NCBI RefSeq assembly: GCF_001718415.1
Contig: NZ_CP013378.1
Span: 248,001 to 312,000, forward strand
Reading direction: 5' to 3'
DNA length: 64,000 nt
Origin: Burkholderia pseudomultivorans
Lineage (GTDB): Bacteria > Pseudomonadota > Gammaproteobacteria > Burkholderiales > Burkholderiaceae
This document shows positions 51,697-61,264 of this stretch, piece after piece. The position numbers and the translations under genes were made by a program. A model generated the notes under the pieces. It saw only the letters and a list, made by a program, of their open reading frames with translations. It was not told where the DNA came from and made no database searches. Position 1 is the first letter of the stretch, and each line of letters opens with the position of its first letter.

Positions 51697-52620
51697 CTAT
51701 CTGTCCGCGGACGCGGCGCGGCGATCCACATGCGCCATCAGATCGTCGACGAACGCGCGCAGCACGGTCGGCTGCGCGGCGCCGCGCCGTGTGATCGACG
51801 AGAACGGCCAGGTCGAGGTCAGCCGTTCCGCCGCGAGCTGACGCATCTGGCCGGCGTCGACCCATTGCTTCGCGTAGTGCCTGGGCAGAAAGCCGATATA
51901 GGCGCCGGTCAGAATCAGGATCGCCTGCGCTTCGACGTTGTCCACCGTCGCGGCGGCATTGCCGCTCTCGAGCAACTGCAGGTCGCGCTGTTGCAGGAAT
52001 GCGCGGGCGACGACCTGGCTCTGCCGGATTCGCTCGATCAGCGCATCGCCGCTGGCGTCGTTCGAGAACAGCGGGTGATAGCGGCTGCAGTAGAGCCCGT
52101 CAGGCTCGTCGTACAGCGGCGTGTAGCACAGGCCGGCGACGGTCAGCGGAAAGTGGCCGATCGCGATGTGCAGCCGCCCGTCGAGCACGCGCGCCTCGAG
52201 CTCGGCGGGCGTGCCGATGTAGATGTCGAGCTGCACGTCGTGGCCGCGCGATACGAACCGGCGCAGCGCGCGCGGCAGCACGCTGTCGGTGTCGGTGACC
52301 GTGTTGTCGATGATGCCGAGATGGAGCTTGCCCGAGATGCGCTGCTTGAGCGCATGGGTGTCCATGCAGAACGCCTCGACCGCGAGCGACAGGCGCTGCG
52401 CCGATTCATACGTTGCGACGCCGTGTTCCGTCAGACGAAAGCCGCTGCGCCCACGTTCGCACAGCTTGACGCCCAGGCGCGTCTCGAGGCTCGTCATCTG
52501 TTCGCTGATGGTCGACTGGCTCACGTTCAGCGCCGCCTGAGCGGCGGAGAAGCCGCCGCATTTCACGATGGTCATGAAAATCCTGAGCAGTTTCAGGTCG
52601 ACGTCCTGCAGTTGCTTCAT
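51697..52620 (-). CDS. LysR-family transcriptional regulator (divergent to ureohydrolase operon)
   Basis: 307 residues. The N-terminal winged HTH is MKQLQDVDLKLLRIFMTIVKCGGFSAAQAALNVSQSTISEQMTSLETRLGVKLCERG; the rest is the effector-binding domain. The ATG at 52620 has GGAG six nt upstream; a GTG at 52632 overlaps it. It is divergent from the ureohydrolase gene with 158 nt between starts, so control of the ureohydrolase, aldehyde dehydrogenase, permease and GMC oxidase genes is the natural inference. Inducer unknown. Confidence 0.93.
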   Translation of the reverse strand: MKQLQDVDLKLLRIFMTIVKCGGFSAAQAALNVSQSTISEQMTSLETRLGVKLCERGRSGFRLTEHGVATYESAQRLSLAVEAFCMDTHALKQRISGKLHLGIIDNTVTDTDSVLPRALRRFVSRGHDVQLDIYIGTPAELEARVLDGRLHIAIGHFPLTVAGLCYTPLYDEPDGLYCSRYHPLFSNDASGDALIERIRQSQVVARAFLQQRDLQLLESGNAAATVDNVEAQAILILTGAYIGFLPRHYAKQWVDAGQMRQLAAERLTSTWPFSSITRRGAAQPTVLRAFVDDLMAHVDRRAASADR

Positions 52621-52778
52621 GTCTCGCTCCACGCGGCGTATTGCATCGGAAAGTCCGATATGAACATCTGATGCTTGCTATTTTTCCGGTGCAAATTCTT
52701 GCCCATAGTGGCTGCAAAGGCAAGCGCACGGGCCACCGTGCGGATGACAACAGATCCATACGAATGGAGACGGAGACA

Positions 52779-53756
52779 ATGCAGAGCAACAGCTATGAGA
52801 AAGGCAGGTTGAACCTGCCGTTCGTCGGTCACTGCACCTTTGCGAAGGCGCCGGTGTGTCTCGACTGGGAGCATATCGACGCGGACGTCGCGATCCTCGG
52901 CGCACCGAACGACATGGGCACCCAGTGGCGTTCCGGTGCGCGTTTCGGCCCGCGCGGCATTCGCGAGGCGTCGACGCTGTTCTCGTTCGGGCATGCGGGC
53001 GCGTACGACCACGAGGACGACGCGCTGTACCTGACCGAAGACCAGGTCCGGATGGTCGATGTCGGCGATGCGGACATCGTGCATACCGACATGGCCACCA
53101 GCAATGCGAACATCGAACTGGCCGTGCGCAAGATTCTCGCCGCCGGCGCGATGCCTGTCGTGCTCGGCGGCGATCACTCGGTGCACGCGCCGGTAATCAA
53201 GGCGTTCGAAGGGCGCGGGCCGATCCATATCGTGCATTTCGATGCGCACCTCGATTTCGTCGACGAACGCCACGGCGTGCGGTACGGCCACGGCAATCCG
53301 CTGCGCCGCGCGTCGGAAATGGACCATATCGCGGGGATGACGCAACTCGGCATCCGCAACGTGTCGTCGTCGAACCGCAGCGACTACGACGCGGCGCGCG
53401 CCGCGGGCTCCAACATCCTGTCGGTACGCGATGTCCGGCGCCTCGGCACCGAAGGGGTGCTCGAACAGATTCCACAGCGCGGCGCGTACTACATCACGAT
53501 CGACATCGACGGCTTCGACCCGTCGATCGCGCCGGGAACGGGTACGCCGAGCCATGGCGGCTTCCAGTACTACGAAGTACTCGAGATCATCCAGGCGCTC
53601 GCGAAGCGCAGCCGCGGCAACATCATCGGCATGGACCTGGTGGAGGTGGCGCCGGCCTACGACCCGACCGGCACGACGTCGATCCTCGCTGCGCAGTTGC
53701 TGATGAACAGCATCGGCTTCATTTTCCGCGCACGCAGCCTGGCGAAGGGACGCTGA
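52779..53756 (+). CDS. Ureohydrolase (agmatinase/guanidino-acid hydrolase family)
   Basis: 325 residues. Dinuclear manganese enzyme that removes urea from a guanidino group. Metal-binding motifs: GGDHSVHAP (about 129), HFDAHLDFVD (about 152-160) and the DIDGFDPSIAPGTGTPSHGG block (about 242-260). The subgroup (agmatinase, guanidinobutyrase, guanidinopropionase or another) cannot be fixed by eye. The ATG at 52779 follows CGGAGAC. The company it keeps (aldehyde dehydrogenase, NCS1 permease and GMC oxidase rather than spe genes) argues for a catabolic guanidino acid or amine, not for polyamine synthesis. Confidence 0.9.
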   Translation: MQSNSYEKGRLNLPFVGHCTFAKAPVCLDWEHIDADVAILGAPNDMGTQWRSGARFGPRGIREASTLFSFGHAGAYDHEDDALYLTEDQVRMVDVGDADIVHTDMATSNANIELAVRKILAAGAMPVVLGGDHSVHAPVIKAFEGRGPIHIVHFDAHLDFVDERHGVRYGHGNPLRRASEMDHIAGMTQLGIRNVSSSNRSDYDAARAAGSNILSVRDVRRLGTEGVLEQIPQRGAYYITIDIDGFDPSIAPGTGTPSHGGFQYYEVLEIIQALAKRSRGNIIGMDLVEVAPAYDPTGTTSILAAQLLMNSIGFIFRARSLAKGR

Positions 53757-53872
53757 GCGTCCGTCCGTATCCGGAACCGGGGCCGAGGTCCAGCAGCACC
53801 TCCGAAGTCATCACCGCACAGCCCGGCGAACCTTGCCGCGAAGTGCCGGGCACGCCATCAAGGAAAATCAAC

Positions 53873-55381
53873 ATGGATGCCGTTGTAGCGCAATATCTCG
53901 ATCGTCATCGCGTTTCGCAGGCGACTCGCAGTTTTCTGGCCGCGCCGATGAAAATGTTCATCGGCGGCGCGTGGGTGGATGGCAGCGACGGCCAGTTCGG
54001 CGTTGTCACCGAACCGTCGACCGAAGGCGTCATCACGCAGATTCCGTTCGCGACGATCGCCGATCTCGATCGCGCGGTCGCCGCCGCGCGCCACCAGTTC
54101 GATCATGGCGAATGGCGCCGCCTGAAGCCGCTCGAGCGTGAGCGCCTGCTGCACCGGCTGGCCGACCTGATCGAAGCGCATGCGGACGAACTGGCCGAAA
54201 TCGAATCGATCGACATGGGCAAGTCCGTTGCACAGGCGCGCGCGATCGACATCCAGGGCACGGTCGACACGTTCCGCTATTTCGCCGGCTGGGCGTCGAA
54301 GCTGCACGGTCGCACGGTCGAGCCGTCGCTGCCCGGCAATTACTTCGCGTATACGCGCAAGGAGCCGATCGGCGTCGTCGGCGCAATCGTGCCGTGGAAC
54401 TATCCGCTGCAGACGATGGCGTGGAAGCTGGCGGCCGCGCTGGCGGTCGGCTGCACGACCGTCGTTAAGCCGGCCGAGCTCACGTCGCTGTCGACGCTGC
54501 GCTTCGCCGAACTGGTTCAGGAAGCCGGCATTCCGGACGGCGTGGTCAATATCGTGACGGGCCGCGGCAGCGTGATCGGCGCCGCGATGGCGAACCACCC
54601 GGGTATCGACAAGCTGACCTTCACCGGTTCCACGCCGGTCGGACGCACGGTCGGGCAGAACGCGGTGCAGCACATCAAGCGCGTGACGTTGGAGCTCGGC
54701 GGGAAGTCGCCGGTGCTCGTGCTCGACGATGCCGATATCGGCGCGGCCGCGCAGGCAGTGGCCAACGGCGTGTTCTTCAACTCCGGGCAGGTGTGCGACG
54801 CGGGCACGCGTGCGTATGTCCACCACGACGTCTACGACCGCTTCCTCGCGGCGCTGGCCGACTACACGTCGACGCTGAAGATCGCACCCGGCCTCGATCG
54901 CGACTGCTTCATCAGCCCGCTCGTGTCGGCCCGGCAGAAGGATACGGTGCTGTCGTACATCGAAGCCGGCCGTCGCGAGGGCGCCGACGTCCATTACGGT
55001 GGGCGCGCGCATGCGGGCCCCGGCCACTTCGTCGAACCGACGATCTTCGCGAACTGCCGCAACGACATGCGCATCGTCCGCGAGGAGATTTTCGGTCCGG
55101 TGCTCGTGACTGCGCCGTTCGATACGCTCGACGAAGCCGTGGCGCTCGCGAACGATTCGGCGTTCGGTCTGGCCGCGGCAATCTACTCGAACGACCTGGG
55201 CCGGGTGCACGGGCTGATTCCGCAACTGCAGGCCGGCACGGTCTATGTGAACGCGCACAGCACGATTGACCCGGCGCTGCCGTTCGGCGGATTCAAGACG
55301 TCCGGATTCGGCAAGGACCTCGGGCCCGAACAGCTCGACTACCTGATGGAGACCAAGGCGGTCTGCATTACGCTGCCCTGA
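53873..55381 (+). CDS. NAD(P)-dependent aldehyde dehydrogenase
   Basis: 502 residues. ALDH with catalytic Glu in LELGGKSP (about 273) and Cys in NSGQVCDAGTR (about 308), cofactor site GAIVPWNYPLQTMAWK and C-terminal PFGGFKTSGFGKDLG. It resembles phenylacetaldehyde or betaine-aldehyde-like class enzymes. The Asp after the catalytic Cys (VCDAGTR, where most have VCxAxxR with T/S) is unusual. The ATG at 53873 follows AAGGA; the long frame to the left overlaps the ureohydrolase and is discarded. It lies 116 nt after the ureohydrolase and would oxidise the aldehyde formed by the GMC oxidase. Confidence 0.93.
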   Translation: MDAVVAQYLDRHRVSQATRSFLAAPMKMFIGGAWVDGSDGQFGVVTEPSTEGVITQIPFATIADLDRAVAAARHQFDHGEWRRLKPLERERLLHRLADLIEAHADELAEIESIDMGKSVAQARAIDIQGTVDTFRYFAGWASKLHGRTVEPSLPGNYFAYTRKEPIGVVGAIVPWNYPLQTMAWKLAAALAVGCTTVVKPAELTSLSTLRFAELVQEAGIPDGVVNIVTGRGSVIGAAMANHPGIDKLTFTGSTPVGRTVGQNAVQHIKRVTLELGGKSPVLVLDDADIGAAAQAVANGVFFNSGQVCDAGTRAYVHHDVYDRFLAALADYTSTLKIAPGLDRDCFISPLVSARQKDTVLSYIEAGRREGADVHYGGRAHAGPGHFVEPTIFANCRNDMRIVREEIFGPVLVTAPFDTLDEAVALANDSAFGLAAAIYSNDLGRVHGLIPQLQAGTVYVNAHSTIDPALPFGGFKTSGFGKDLGPEQLDYLMETKAVCITLP

Positions 55382-55536
55382 ACTGCGCGTGACGTGTCGC
55401 CTCGGGCCGGCATGCATGGTAAAAGCGTGCAGCCGGCCCGATGCGACCGCGTCCCGACCCGAAGACGTCGACCCGTTCGCTCGAACAGGTCTGACGAATT
55501 AGCCCTGCTTTGCCCTTTGCGATCATGGGGTACGAC

Positions 55537-57042
55537 ATGCAAGCAGAAACAAACGTATTGAAGGTACCGCGCGGCGACCAGGGTGCGATCGAAGCGCATT
55601 CGATCGACTTCGTCCCGGAAAGCGAGCGGACCGACAAGCTGTCCAGCCAGGGACCGTTCTGGTTCGTCGGGAACTTCACGTTCTTCACGATGACCATCGG
55701 CTTCGTCGGGCCGAGCGTCGGACTCGACGCATTCTGGACGACCGTCGCTGGCACGGTCGGCATCATGTTCGGCACGCTGTTCATGGCCTTTCACGGCTCG
55801 CAGGGGCCGCACCTCGGGCTGCCGCAGATGATCCAGTCGCGTGCGCAGTTCGGCTATCGCGGCGTGGTGCTCGTATTGCTGGCAACGCTGTTCGTGTTCG
55901 CGGGCTTCAATATCGTCAACCTCGTGCTGATGATGCAGGGCCTGAAGACACTGTTCCACTGGGACCCGATGCAGGTAGCGTTGCTCGTGACGGTGCCGGC
56001 CACGATCCTGGCGATCCTCGGTCACGACTGGATGCACCGGACGTTCAAATGGTCGCTGTATCTGTCGCTGCCGCTCTACGGCCTCGTGACGCTGGCCGTG
56101 CTGGCCGGGTGGATTCATGACGCACCGGCGGTGGCGGGCAGCACGGCCGCGCCGCTGGGCTTCAACTGGACCGGCTTCATCGCGCAGTTCGCGGCGGCGG
56201 CCAGCTACAACATCGCGTATGCGCCGTACGTGTCCGACTACTCGCGCTATCTGCCGAAGAATACGCCGAGCGGCAGGTTGATTGCCGCGGTGTTCGTCGG
56301 CGCATCGCTGTCCGGCGCATGGATGATCGCGGTGGGGGGATGGCTCGGCGCGCACCTGCACGCGACCGACGTGCTCGTCGCGCTTCACACGGTCGGCGCC
56401 GGGATCGCGCCGCCGCTGGGCACCGTCGTGGTGGCCGTCACGATCTTCGCGTTTCTTCCGGTGATCGCGATGAACATCTACAGCGCGAAGCTCACGGCCA
56501 TCACCAGCGTCGATTCGTTCCGCAAGATCGAGCCGACCGCGAAGGCGCGCATCCTCGCAATCCTGTTCGTCGTGCTGCTGCAGTTCGGCGTCGCGCTGCG
56601 CCTCTACGAGTCGGGATCCGGCCTGTCGGTACTGAACATCTATCTGGTCGTGATGCTGTATTTCCTCGTGCCGTGGACGGCAGTCAACCTGACCGACTAC
56701 TTCTTCGTGCGCAAGGGCCGCTACGCGGTGCCGCATTTCTTCCGCCCGCACGATAGCCTGTACGGAAGCTGGGGCGGCCGCGGCCTGTTGTCCTACCTGA
56801 TCGGATTCGCGTCGATGATCCCGTTTTTCTGCATCTTCGACGGCGATCGAGAGGTATATGTCGGTCCGCTCGCGAAGGCGATGGGCAGCGTCGATCTCGC
56901 GTGGCTGGTCGGGCTGATCGTTTCGGCACTCGCGTACTACGGGCTGTGCCGTTCGCTCGACCTGCGGCGCGAGGAGGCCGAAATCGCCCATATCGAAGCG
57001 AACATGCCGGAATACACGACCGGCGAGAAAAAGCGCAGCTGA
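55537..57042 (+). CDS. NCS1-family permease (cytosine/purine/allantoin-type)
   Basis: 501 residues, about twelve membrane helices. NCS1 landmarks: FWFVGNFTFFTMTIGFVGPSVGLDAFW in helix 1, GSQGPHLGLPQMIQSRAQFGYRG, NIAYAPYVSDYSRYLPKNTPSGR and VVMLYFLVPWTAVNLTDYFFVRKG. It imports a nucleobase-like nitrogen compound with a cation. Start at 55537 is chosen for GGGG six nt upstream; ATG 55525 and TTG 55510 are in-frame alternatives. It lies between the aldehyde dehydrogenase and the GMC oxidase and is the likely uptake system of the set. A short acidic tail ends the protein. Confidence 0.92.
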   Translation: MQAETNVLKVPRGDQGAIEAHSIDFVPESERTDKLSSQGPFWFVGNFTFFTMTIGFVGPSVGLDAFWTTVAGTVGIMFGTLFMAFHGSQGPHLGLPQMIQSRAQFGYRGVVLVLLATLFVFAGFNIVNLVLMMQGLKTLFHWDPMQVALLVTVPATILAILGHDWMHRTFKWSLYLSLPLYGLVTLAVLAGWIHDAPAVAGSTAAPLGFNWTGFIAQFAAAASYNIAYAPYVSDYSRYLPKNTPSGRLIAAVFVGASLSGAWMIAVGGWLGAHLHATDVLVALHTVGAGIAPPLGTVVVAVTIFAFLPVIAMNIYSAKLTAITSVDSFRKIEPTAKARILAILFVVLLQFGVALRLYESGSGLSVLNIYLVVMLYFLVPWTAVNLTDYFFVRKGRYAVPHFFRPHDSLYGSWGGRGLLSYLIGFASMIPFFCIFDGDREVYVGPLAKAMGSVDLAWLVGLIVSALAYYGLCRSLDLRREEAEIAHIEANMPEYTTGEKKRS

Positions 57043-57082
57043 CGCGGCGCATGTGGTTCATTCATCGAGCTGAATAATCAAG

Positions 57083-58768
57083 ATGACTAAACATTACGAC
57101 TATATCATCGTGGGCGCCGGATCTGCCGGCTGCGTGCTGGCCAACCGCCTGACGGAGGACTCGAACGTCAGCGTGCTGGTGCTGGAATACGGCGGAAGCG
57201 ACCGCAGCGTGATCATCCAGATGCCGAGCGCGTTCTCGATGCCGATGAACACGAAGAAGTTCAACTGGCACTACGAGACCGCACCGGAGCCGAATCTCGA
57301 CGGGCGACGCCTGCATTGCCCGCGCGGCAAGGTGCTCGGCGGCTCGTCGTCGATCAACGGGCTGGTCTATATCCGCGGCCATGCGTGCGATTTCGACGAA
57401 TGGGAATCGCTCGGCGCGCGCGATTGGGGATACCGCCACTGCCTGCCGTATTTCCGCAAGGCGGAGAGCTACAAGTTGGGCGGCGACGCGTATCGCGGCG
57501 CGGACGGCCCGCTCAGCACCAACAACGGCAACAACATGCAGAACCCGTTGTACGGCGCCTGGGTGGAGGCGGGCGCCGAGGCCGGCTACATCAAGACCGA
57601 CGATTGCAACGGCTTCATGCAGGAGGGGTTCGGCGCGATGCACATGACCGTCAGGAACGGCGTGCGGTGGTCGACGGCCAACGCATACCTGCGTCCGGCG
57701 ATGCAGCGTCCGAACCTGACCGTCGTCACGCACGCGATGACGCGCCAGATCGTGATGGAAGGCAAGCGTGCGGTCGGCGTGATCTATGAGCAGGGCGGCG
57801 TCCGGCATACGGTGCGCTGCTCGCGCGAGGTGCTGGTGTCGTCGGGGCCGATCGGCTCGCCGCACCTGCTGCAGCGCTCGGGCATCGGGCCGGCCGAGGT
57901 ATTGCGCGAGGCCGGGATCGCGGTCGTGCACGACCTGCCGGGCGTCGGCGAGAATCTGCAGGACCACTCGGAAATCTACATTCAGTACGCGTGCAAGGAG
58001 CCGGTATCGCTCAACGGCAAGATGAACCTGCTCGGCAAGGCGATGATCGGCCTGCGCTGGCTGCTGTTCAAGGACGGGCTCGGCGCGAGCAACCACTTCG
58101 AAGCGGGCGGCTTCATCCGCTCGGAAGCCGGGCTGCGCTGGCCGGATATCCAGTTTCACTTCCTGCCGGCGGCGATGCGCTACGACGGCGACAAGCCGTA
58201 CAAGGGACACGGCTTCATGGTGCTGACCGGCCCGAACAAGCCGAAGAGCCGCGGACATGTCCGTGTGCGCTCCGCCGATCCGTACGAGCATCCCGAGATC
58301 CGCTTCAACTATCTGGATCGCGAGGAGGACCGTGAGGGCTTCCGTCGCTGCGTGCGCCTGACGCGCGAGATCGTCGCGCAGCCGGCGATGGACCGCTTCC
58401 GCGGCGTCGAGCTGGCGCCCGGGCCGGACGTGAAGACCGACGACGAAATCGACGCGTTCGTGCGCGCGAACATGGAAAGCACGATGCACCCGTGCGGCTC
58501 GTGCCGGATGGGCGAGGACGACATGGCGGTGGTGGATTCCGAACTGCGCGTGCGTGGCGTGCAGGGGCTGCGCGTGATCGACTCGTCGGTGTTTCCGACC
58601 GAGCCGAACGGGAACCTGAATGCACCGACCATCATGCTCGCCGAGCGGGCGGCAGATCTCGTGCTCGGCCGCAGGACGCTCGCGCCGTCCGATGCCGCGG
58701 TCGGCTTCGTCGACAAGTGGGAAACGCAGCAGCGCACCGGGGTGCCGAAGCGCAAGGTTGCCGTGTAA
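57083..58768 (+). CDS. GMC-family FAD oxidoreductase (BetA/choline dehydrogenase-like)
   Basis: 561 residues. FAD-binding motif [16 protein letters not shown] (8-23), GMC signature [19 protein letters not shown] (about 80), [20 protein letters not shown] (signature 2) and the active-site HPCGSCRMG (about 468) with [10 protein letters not shown]. The whole sequence follows E. coli choline dehydrogenase closely in layout ([26 protein letters not shown]), but betB and betI are not adjacent, so an alcohol other than choline is possible. Starts 40 nt after the permease stop. Membrane-associated flavoprotein oxidising an alcohol to an aldehyde. Confidence 0.93.
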   Translation: MTKHYDYIIVGAGSAGCVLANRLTEDSNVSVLVLEYGGSDRSVIIQMPSAFSMPMNTKKFNWHYETAPEPNLDGRRLHCPRGKVLGGSSSINGLVYIRGHACDFDEWESLGARDWGYRHCLPYFRKAESYKLGGDAYRGADGPLSTNNGNNMQNPLYGAWVEAGAEAGYIKTDDCNGFMQEGFGAMHMTVRNGVRWSTANAYLRPAMQRPNLTVVTHAMTRQIVMEGKRAVGVIYEQGGVRHTVRCSREVLVSSGPIGSPHLLQRSGIGPAEVLREAGIAVVHDLPGVGENLQDHSEIYIQYACKEPVSLNGKMNLLGKAMIGLRWLLFKDGLGASNHFEAGGFIRSEAGLRWPDIQFHFLPAAMRYDGDKPYKGHGFMVLTGPNKPKSRGHVRVRSADPYEHPEIRFNYLDREEDREGFRRCVRLTREIVAQPAMDRFRGVELAPGPDVKTDDEIDAFVRANMESTMHPCGSCRMGEDDMAVVDSELRVRGVQGLRVIDSSVFPTEPNGNLNAPTIMLAERAADLVLGRRTLAPSDAAVGFVDKWETQQRTGVPKRKVAV

Positions 58769-58799
58769 GCGCCGCGGCCGCGCGCGACGTGCCGCCGCA

Positions 58800-59498
58800 T
58801 TACCGTTCGCGCTTCGCCCCCGGCGACACCGCCCCACACGCACGAATCACGAGCTGCACGACCTGATCGGTCTTCTCGTCGAACGCCTTCTGCGTGAGGG
58901 CGCGCTTGCCGCTCAGCGCGCGGATCTGCGCGTCGAAATCCGCATAATGCTGCGTAGTGGCCCAGATCAGGTACATCAGCGCGTGCGCGTCGATCGGCGC
59001 GAGCAGCCCGCGCGCGATCCAGTCGTCGATCACCTTCACGCGCGTGTCGAACCACGGCTTCACGCGCTCCGACAGGATGTCGTGCATGTGCTCCGCGCCA
59101 TGGATGATCTCGTTGGCCCAGACCTTCGAGCCGAGCGGCCGTCGTCGCGACAGCGCCATTTTCGCGCGCACGTAGCCGCCGATCGCTTCCACCGGATCGT
59201 CGCCGGCCTCGAACTGGCCGGCCGCCCGATGCCAGTCCTCGAACAGGTCCTCGAGCACGCGTCGGTACAGCGCGAGCTTGGTCGGGAAGTAGTAGTGCAG
59301 GTTCGCCTTCGGCAGGCCCGCGCGCTCCGCGATCATCGCGGTGCTCGCGCCGTCGAGCCCGCGCTCCGCGAATACGGCCTCCGCACAGGCCAGCAGATGC
59401 GCTTCGTTGGTCTCGCGGATGTGCGCCTTGCGTCGCCGCAAAGGCGCGGGTGCTGCATCGTCTTCGGTCGCTTCGGCTGTCGCCTCGTCATGTCTCAT
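58800..59498 (-). CDS. TetR-family regulator, RutR-like
   Basis: 232 residues. An Arg/Ala-rich N-terminal tail, then the TetR HTH ETNEAHLLACAEAVFAERGLDGASTAMIAERAGLPKANLHYYFPTKLALYRRVLEDLF. The C-terminal domain (VIDDWIARGLLAPIDAHALMYLIWATTQHYADF) is RutR/YcdC-like; RutR responds to uracil or thymine and controls pyrimidine use. It is divergent from the pyrimidine-degradation genes across 353 nt that contain an 18-bp inverted repeat, fitting direct control. Convergent with the GMC oxidase. Confidence 0.92.
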   Translation of the reverse strand: MRHDEATAEATEDDAAPAPLRRRKAHIRETNEAHLLACAEAVFAERGLDGASTAMIAERAGLPKANLHYYFPTKLALYRRVLEDLFEDWHRAAGQFEAGDDPVEAIGGYVRAKMALSRRRPLGSKVWANEIIHGAEHMHDILSERVKPWFDTRVKVIDDWIARGLLAPIDAHALMYLIWATTQHYADFDAQIRALSGKRALTQKAFDEKTDQVVQLVIRACGAVSPGAKRER

Positions 59499-59851
59499 CG
59501 TTGCCCTCGCGCGGCGCGCATGCCGCGTTGGGCTTCATTCTAGTCGCTCGCGCACGCGGCGCGCACCTCTCTTCCTGCAACGCGTCGGCCGGATGCTGCG
59601 ATGCGATGGCACGTTTCTCGCTCTTTCGATTCACGAAAGAAAGTCATTGATTTGGCAAATTTGATCGTCTAAAACCTGTCCAATCGGACAGGATTCGACG
59701 TGTCGAGAACGACGGCCGGAGCCGGCGCATCGATTCGTCGGACGAACGATCCGGCGATGCACCGCGCACGTGCGTGCATGCGCCGAAAGAACACGCCGAT
59801 GCACCGGCACGGACCGGCTGACAACATGACGGACCCACAGGAGCGACGCGA
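59499..59851. other. Intergenic regulatory region between the RutR-like gene and the pyrimidine operon
   Basis: 353 nt with no supported gene. It holds TCTTTCG-ATTCA-CGAAAGA (59622-59640), then a TTGATT...CTAAAA promoter-like pair (59648-59675) and the 18-bp inverted repeat described separately. The divergent promoters of both genes should lie here. Confidence 0.5.
59675..59692. promoter_or_regulatory. Putative RutR-like operator
   Basis: CCTGTCC-AATC-GGACAGG, perfect 7-bp arms around a 4-nt spacer, located between divergent promoters of the TetR gene and the pyrimidine catabolism operon and just downstream of a promoter-like element. Confidence 0.6.
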
Positions 59852-61132
59852 ATGAATGCGGTATCGGAAGCATTGAAGCGGGCAGCGATCGACCCGTCGA
59901 TCAAGGTCGACGGCAAGCGTTTGTGGAACAGCCTGATGGAAGTCGCGAAGATCGGCGCGACGCCGAAAGGCGGCGTGTGCCGCCTCGCGCTGACCGATCT
60001 CGACAAGGCCGGGCGCGACCTGATCGTCGGCTGGGCGAAGGACGCCGGCTGCACGGTGACGGTCGATACGATGGGCAACGTGTTCATGCGCCGCGCCGGT
60101 CGCGTCGCCGATGCGGCGCCGGTCGTCACCGGCTCGCACGCGGATTCGCAGCCGACCGGCGGCCGCTTCGATGGCATCTACGGCGTGCTCGGCGGCCTCG
60201 AGGTGATCCGCAGCCTCAACGATCACGGCATCGAGACCGAGCATCCGGTCGAGGTCGTGATCTGGACCAACGAGGAAGGCTCGCGCTTCGCGCCCGCGAT
60301 GGTCGCGTCGGGCGTGTTCGCGGGCGTGTTCTCGCTCGAGTACGGGCTGTCGCGCAAGGACGTCGACGGCAAGACGATCGGCGAGGAACTCGCGCGCATC
60401 GGCTACGCGGGCGACGTGCCGTGCGGCGGCCGGCCGCTGCATGCGGCGTTCGAGCTGCATATCGAGCAGGGGCCGATTCTCGAAGCGGAACGGAAGACGA
60501 TCGGCGTCGTGACCGACGCGCAGGGGCAGCGCTGGTACGAGATCACGTTCACCGGCCAGGAGGCGCATGCGGGCCCCACGCCGATGCCGCGCCGCCGCGA
60601 TGCGCTGCTCGGCGCGTCGCGCGTGGTCGACCTCGTCAACCGGATCGGCCTCGATCACGCGCCGTTCGGCTGTGCGACGGTCGGCATGATGCAGGTCCAT
60701 CCGAACTCGCGCAACGTGATTCCGGGGCGCGTGTTCTTCACCGTCGACTTCCGGCACCCGGACGACGCCGTGCTCGCGAAGATGGATGCCGCGCTGCGCG
60801 ACGGCGTGGCGCAGATCGCAGCCGGCATCGGGCTCGAGACCGAGCTCGAGCAGATTTTCTACTACAAGCCGGTCGCGTTCGACCCGGCCTGCGTGCAGGC
60901 CGTGCGCGCGGCGGCCGAGCGCTTCGGCTATTCGCATCGCGACATCGTGTCGGGCGCGGGGCACGACGCGTGCTATCTGGCGCAGGTCGCGCCGACGTCG
61001 ATGGTGTTCGTGCCGTGCGTCGACGGCATCAGCCACAACGAGATCGAGGACGCGACGCCCGAGTGGATCGAGGCCGGCGCGAACGTGCTGCTGCACGCAA
61101 TGCTGTCGCGCGCATGCGAGCCGGCTTCATGA
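59852..61132 (+). CDS. Zn-dependent N-carbamoyl-beta-alanine amidohydrolase / allantoate-type M20 hydrolase
   Basis: 426 residues. Metallo-amidohydrolase with metal ligands in TGSHADSQPTGGRFDGIYGVL (His, Asp), TNEEGSRFAPAM (Glu) and ELHIEQGPILE; C-terminal SGAGHDACYLAQ supplies the last His. Beta-ureidopropionase and hydantoin carbamoylase share this pattern. It should release beta-alanine, carbon dioxide and ammonia from N-carbamoyl-beta-alanine. The ATG at 59852 follows AGGAGCGACGCGA. First gene of the reductive pyrimidine pathway, followed by preT and preA; a dihydropyrimidinase gene is not in the window and may follow. Confidence 0.92.
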   Translation: MNAVSEALKRAAIDPSIKVDGKRLWNSLMEVAKIGATPKGGVCRLALTDLDKAGRDLIVGWAKDAGCTVTVDTMGNVFMRRAGRVADAAPVVTGSHADSQPTGGRFDGIYGVLGGLEVIRSLNDHGIETEHPVEVVIWTNEEGSRFAPAMVASGVFAGVFSLEYGLSRKDVDGKTIGEELARIGYAGDVPCGGRPLHAAFELHIEQGPILEAERKTIGVVTDAQGQRWYEITFTGQEAHAGPTPMPRRRDALLGASRVVDLVNRIGLDHAPFGCATVGMMQVHPNSRNVIPGRVFFTVDFRHPDDAVLAKMDAALRDGVAQIAAGIGLETELEQIFYYKPVAFDPACVQAVRAAAERFGYSHRDIVSGAGHDACYLAQVAPTSMVFVPCVDGISHNEIEDATPEWIEAGANVLLHAMLSRACEPAS

Positions 61133-61264
61133 CGCTTCGCCGATAACGCGGCACGCGGGTCGCTTCCCGCCTGCCCCGGCATTCCGATAACGACCGCCAC
61201 CGGCTGCGTCCTCGACGCAGCCGGCAGGGACGGCTTTTGTCTCCACCCAGTCGAAGGAACGCGT

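Noticed and set aside
52779..53756. Calling the ureohydrolase speB
   Set aside because: Metal motifs are shared by the whole family and the neighbourhood is catabolic; the subgroup cannot be determined by eye.
55339..56991. 550-residue minus-strand frame over the NCS1 permease
   Set aside because: Gln/Arg/Asp-rich shadow of a membrane-protein gene.
57083..58768. Calling the GMC oxidase betA
   Set aside because: Overall layout is very close to choline dehydrogenase, but betB and betI are not adjacent and the neighbours point to a different alcohol, so no symbol was given.
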